A stretch of 34,931 nt of DNA. It comes from Oscillospiraceae bacterium (GTDB taxonomy: Bacteria; Bacillota; Clostridia; Oscillospirales; Acutalibacteraceae). Where the stretch lies: contig SVPP01000023.1 of the NCBI GenBank assembly GCA_015065765.1, positions 1 through 34,931 on the forward strand. Direction: 5' to 3'. How positions within the stretch are numbered: position 1 is the first letter of the stretch; the number at the start of each line of letters is the position of its first letter. A program made the translations under genes and the position numbers. The notes under the pieces are model-generated. The model was not told the origin of the DNA. It worked only from the letters and a program-made list of their open reading frames with translations, and did not search any database. Below, in pieces: positions 32,232 to 34,931 of this stretch.

Positions 32232-32263
32232 ATAATAATCCCGGAACATTAAAGGAACATTAG
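32232..32263 (-). promoter_or_regulatory. Response-regulator-type promoter of the PepSY lipoprotein gene
   Basis: On the minus strand, TAATGTTCC-TT-TAATGTTCC (32243-32262), an 11-bp-period direct repeat, then exactly 5 bp and a -10 box TATTAT (32232-32237). There is no good -35 box; the repeat takes its place, as in OmpR/PhoB-activated promoters. It matches the promoter at 34571-34602. Confidence 0.72.
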
Positions 32264-32287
32264 AAAAAACAGATATTTTGAAATTTT

Positions 32288-33877
32288 TTAAAAAATTATT
32301 GAAATCTCTGTAAATTCATTTATTTCTGATTTTGCAAAGCACTCAGCATGATGTATTTCTGCTATTTTCTTTACCAGTGAAAGACCAAGACCAAAACCTT
32401 CTGTTTCACTTCTTGAGGAGTCAGCTCTGTAAAATCTGTCCCATATTTTGGGCAAATCTTCTTCGCTTATGCCTATTCCGTTATCTCTTACGGATAAAAC
32501 AATCTGATTATTTTCTTCATAAAGCTTAACAACAATAACACCGTTTTCTTTGCCGTACTTATCAGCATTTGAAAGAAGATTTTCAACGAGCTGAGTGATG
32601 AGAGCTGTATTCATATTGATTTCTATTTCGCTGTCAATATGTGAAATGAGTTTAATGTTTTTTGTGGTTTTAAAGTTGTTGCAAATATCTTTTGTAAGCT
32701 GACTCAGATTACCTTTTTCAAGTGTAAAACGTTTTGTGCCTTGCTCTGCTCTTGTTACAGCAAGAAGTGCGGATACAAGTCCCGTCATTTTTTCGTTTTG
32801 TTCATTTATTGATTCAAGTGCTTCAATTCTGTCATTTTCGTCAGCGTTTTCGGAAAGAGCATATTCGCATTCTGCCTTTATAACTGCAAGAGGTGTACGC
32901 AGTTCATGAGAAGCATCAGAAGTGAATCTCTTTTCATTTTCAAAAGATGATTGAAGTCTTTTGAACATATCGTTGAATGTTTCGCCTAATTTGTGAATTT
33001 CATAAGGTGCGTTGCCTGTATCAAGTCTTTTTGAAAGGTCGTTGCCGGATGAAATTTCCTGTGCAGATTCTGTGATTTTTTCAACAGGTCTGATGGTTTT
33101 TCTTGTGATTATATATGCACCGATGGCTGCAATGATTATGAATGCCGGAAAAAAGTATAAAGCATTTTTTGCAACTGTATCAAAAGTTTGTATTGTATCA
33201 CTGATTGGACAAATTCCGCGGATATACACCTTGTCGTAGGATGAATATGAAGATGTAAAATCAATTTTAAAAGCATTTCTGTTATGATAATTTATCAGTT
33301 CAACGCCTATAATTTCAGTATCTTCTTCTGAAACTCCTGCATGAGAAAGAGCAATATCAATCGCCTGTGTTGTATTGATTCCGTCCTGGAAATTCGTTTC
33401 GGAATATGGGACTGCATTGTGTTTGACTGTAGGTGTAACATCAACTTCATAGGAAATAATCTGCCCTGATAATACATCTATTTCATATTCGTATTTAGTG
33501 AAATCCAGAAGCATAGAATAAACATAATACATTTCTCCGTTGATTTCTTTTTCTGTCACACTATTTTCTTTATATTTCGGTGAAAGTATGAGTGCATCAG
33601 GAGTTTCGCCCATAATATATTCACCTTTTTCAGTGAATAAGTCGCAGTAAATACCGCCTGAATAAAAAACAAAATCGTTTTCCACCTCGAAAATGCCATT
33701 GCTGTATTCCATTTCGTCCATATTACTCTCGACAGCGGAGATTATGGCTTGCTTGTTTTTATCATCTGTGGTTTTCATGCTCATAACTATGAGTGCAGTG
33801 ATACTCAGAGCGCAGATAACTGAGATAAGAAGAATTATCCACAAGGTTGTAATCGTTTTGAATGATAATTTTTTCAT
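32288..33877 (-). CDS. Sensor histidine kinase with PepSY-like sensor region
   Basis: A 529-aa membrane kinase. Helix 1 (about 11-34), an extracytoplasmic sensor (about 35-238), helix 2 (about 239-258) and HAMP (about 259-312) are followed by a HisKA phosphoacceptor at H324 (SDASHELRTPLAV). The ATPase domain has N (ENLLSNADKYG), G1 (DNGIGI), F (FYRAD) and G2 (GFGLGLSLVKK) boxes intact. The sensor carries PepSY signatures: YEYEIDVLSGQIISYEVD (about 129-146) and TTQAIDIALSHAGV (about 169-182). These are a partial and a second PepSY copy like those in the lipoprotein encoded next to it. It overlaps the response regulator gene by four bases (ATGA). Confidence 0.95.
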   Translation of the reverse strand: MKKLSFKTITTLWIILLISVICALSITALIVMSMKTTDDKNKQAIISAVESNMDEMEYSNGIFEVENDFVFYSGGIYCDLFTEKGEYIMGETPDALILSPKYKENSVTEKEINGEMYYVYSMLLDFTKYEYEIDVLSGQIISYEVDVTPTVKHNAVPYSETNFQDGINTTQAIDIALSHAGVSEEDTEIIGVELINYHNRNAFKIDFTSSYSSYDKVYIRGICPISDTIQTFDTVAKNALYFFPAFIIIAAIGAYIITRKTIRPVEKITESAQEISSGNDLSKRLDTGNAPYEIHKLGETFNDMFKRLQSSFENEKRFTSDASHELRTPLAVIKAECEYALSENADENDRIEALESINEQNEKMTGLVSALLAVTRAEQGTKRFTLEKGNLSQLTKDICNNFKTTKNIKLISHIDSEIEINMNTALITQLVENLLSNADKYGKENGVIVVKLYEENNQIVLSVRDNGIGISEEDLPKIWDRFYRADSSRSETEGFGLGLSLVKKIAEIHHAECFAKSEINEFTEISIIF

Positions 33878-34548
33878 TTTTCCTCCCTGAGAACATACCC
33901 TAAACCTCTGACAGTATGTATAAGCTTTGTGTCAGAATCGTCATCAATCTTTTTTCTTAAATAACGGATATAAACATCAACAACATTTGTTCCGCCTTCA
34001 TAATCGAAGTTCCAGATATGGTCCTCAATTTTTTCGCGACTGAGAACAATACCGTTGTTGACAGCGAGATATTGTAAAAGTTCATATTCCTTTGCCGACA
34101 GTGAGATAATTTTTCCGCTTTTTGTCACTGTTCTGCTTGAAATATCAACAGTAAGATCACCGACGCAGATAACGTTTGATTTTGAAACGCTGTTTTTCCG
34201 TATGAGTACACGTACTCTGGCCAGCAGTTCCTCGAAAGCAAAAGGTTTTACAAGATAATCGTCAGCACCGATGTCGAGACCTTCTACTCTGTCCTCTATA
34301 CTGTCACGGGCAGTAAGAAATAAAACGGGTAAATTGTTTCCGTCTTTACGAATTTTTTTAAGAAGTGAAAAACCGTCGATTTTCGGCATCATGACGTCAA
34401 AAACAGCAGCATCATAGTCCGTTATACTTATCATATCATATGCCTCTTCACCGTCGAAGCAGCAGTCGACGCTGTAACCTGCTGATTTAAGCTGTTTTGC
34501 AATTATTCTGTTCAGACTTTTTTCGTCTTCTGCAATAAGAATTCTCAT
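33874..34548 (-). CDS. OmpR/PhoB-family response regulator
   Basis: 224 aa from ATG 34548, chosen for the GGGAGATG RBS and the MRILIAEDEK N terminus; a longer frame from 34584 covers promoter DNA. The receiver domain has acidic pocket E7/D8, phosphoacceptor D51 (FDVMMP), T79 and K101 (KPF). The winged-helix DNA-binding domain spans about 127-222 (LSAKEYELLQYLA, then TNVVDVYIRYLRKKID and VRGLGYVL). It is the first gene of the RR-HK pair. A direct repeat typical of this family lies over its own promoter, so positive autoregulation is likely. Confidence 0.97.
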   Translation of the reverse strand: MRILIAEDEKSLNRIIAKQLKSAGYSVDCCFDGEEAYDMISITDYDAAVFDVMMPKIDGFSLLKKIRKDGNNLPVLFLTARDSIEDRVEGLDIGADDYLVKPFAFEELLARVRVLIRKNSVSKSNVICVGDLTVDISSRTVTKSGKIISLSAKEYELLQYLAVNNGIVLSREKIEDHIWNFDYEGGTNVVDVYIRYLRKKIDDDSDTKLIHTVRGLGYVLREEK

Positions 34549-34570
34549 TTTACACATCTCCCTTATTAAC

Positions 34571-34602
34571 ACTATACAGTACAAATATTAAAGGAATATT
34601 AG
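34571..34602 (-). promoter_or_regulatory. Autoregulated promoter of the response regulator gene
   Basis: On the minus strand, TAATATTCC-TT-TAATATTTG (34582-34601), an 11-bp-period direct repeat, then exactly 5 bp and a -10 box TATAGT (34571-34576). Repeat form and spacing equal those before the PepSY lipoprotein gene. Confidence 0.72.
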
Positions 34603-34677
34603 ATCTTCTGCTTTTATTATCTCAGATAGAAATGATAATGTCAATTGTTGCTGAGATTTTTGATCGAGGAGACAGAG

Positions 34678-34709
34678 CGTGACGGCGCTCGCTTCGCTTT
34701 GCCGTCACG
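34678..34709. repeat. GC-rich inverted repeat
   Basis: CGTGACGGC (34678-34686) and GCCGTCACG (34701-34709) form a 9-bp perfect stem around a 14-base loop. It is much more GC-rich than its surroundings and is not followed by a T run, so it is unlikely to be a terminator. Confidence 0.6.
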
Positions 34710-34766
34710 GCAACCCCAATTGGCTTTGTCAATGAGTAGGTTCAAGTTCCGATGAGTTTACATAAT

Positions 34767-34807
34767 AAAGAAAAAGCCTTATAACCATAAGTTATAAGAC
34801 TTTCTTT
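34767..34807 (-). terminator. Terminator-like hairpin of an off-window gene
   Basis: The inner stem CTTATAAC (34778-34785) / GTTATAAG (34791-34798) is enclosed by AAAGAAA/TTTCTTT. On the minus strand it ends in GGCTTTTTCTTT. The nearest minus-strand gene would lie beyond the right edge. The rest of 34603-34931 holds no convincing gene, only AT-rich DNA with small palindromes. Confidence 0.5.
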
Positions 34808-34931
34808 TGGCAAGTTGCACCGATTTAGATGTCGACACAAAACAATTCGATAAATTGTAGTTTATAATACCGTGTAACTCGCATCGGATAATTTATTCAT
34901 TGCTCTCTTATAGTGTTATTTCTCTTTATAC

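Noticed and set aside
34730..34765. A tRNA T-arm-like string (GGTTCAAGTTCC)
   Set aside because: The flanking bases do not form a T stem and there is no acceptor or anticodon arm.
34900..34931. The 3' end of a minus-strand gene entering from the right edge
   Set aside because: Only about ten codons are open before a stop; this is too little to call, although the terminator at 34767-34807 would suit such a gene.

Overview
The window looks like a chromosomal stretch of a low-to-moderate GC, Gram-positive gut Clostridium-type bacterium (Oscillospiraceae/Ruminococcus-like). This is inferred from the strong GGAGG-type ribosome binding sites, the many TTGACA-N17-TATAAT promoters, the abundant intrinsic terminators, a CD1247-type zinc-ribbon protein, a YtvI-like permease, zinc-ribbon membrane proteins and the MATE/YfhO content. 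I see no prophage, transposase, CRISPR array, rRNA or tRNA.

Layout. 1-840: hairpin-rich repeat DNA, a Cys/Asp-rich zinc-ribbon protein and a repeat-bounded intergenic element. 840-3934 (minus): elongation factor P, then homoserine dehydrogenase followed by aspartokinase (aspartate-family amino acid synthesis). 4138-9104 (plus): a tight five-gene run of a YtvI/AI-2E-type permease, L-arabinose isomerase, L-ribulose-5-phosphate 4-epimerase, a RadC-family protein and an alkaline-phosphatase-superfamily protein, closed by a bidirectional terminator. 9160-9931: a small XRE repressor divergent from a zinc-ribbon membrane protein, with two matching palindromic operators between them. 10104-11861: a large membrane protein of unknown function. 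12081-13117: the classical rpsF-ssb-rpsR operon. 13228-13462: three copies of a double-hairpin repeat. 13694-15177: a LiaF-like plus DUF4097-like pair. 15228-17256: an ECF sigma factor with a membrane protein, flanked on both sides by near-identical terminator palindromes. 17371-19497: two tandem membrane-anchored glycerophosphodiesterase paralogues. 19631-23140: four successive membrane proteins that all begin with the same zinc ribbon. 23309-24877: an XRE regulator, a soluble Hanks-type kinase and, head-to-head with it, a second HTH protein. 24890-29731 (minus): a five-gene operon running from a metallo-beta-lactamase-fold hydrolase to a YfhO-type membrane protein. 29845-31188: a MATE exporter. 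31250-34548 (minus): an OmpR-type response regulator, a PepSY-containing histidine kinase and a three-PepSY lipoprotein.

How the genes work together. The clearest regulatory circuit is at the right end. The promoters of the response regulator gene and of the PepSY lipoprotein gene carry the same 11-bp-period direct repeat, each exactly 5 bp upstream of a -10 box. This suggests the regulator drives itself, its kinase and the lipoprotein, and that the kinase and lipoprotein share the PepSY fold outside the membrane. Several other units (sigma factor/membrane protein, LiaF-like/DUF4097-like, kinase/HTH, zinc-ribbon cluster) point to envelope sensing as a theme between 13.6 and 34.5 kb, but that is inference. 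All functional calls come from reading motifs by eye; no search or alignment was run.
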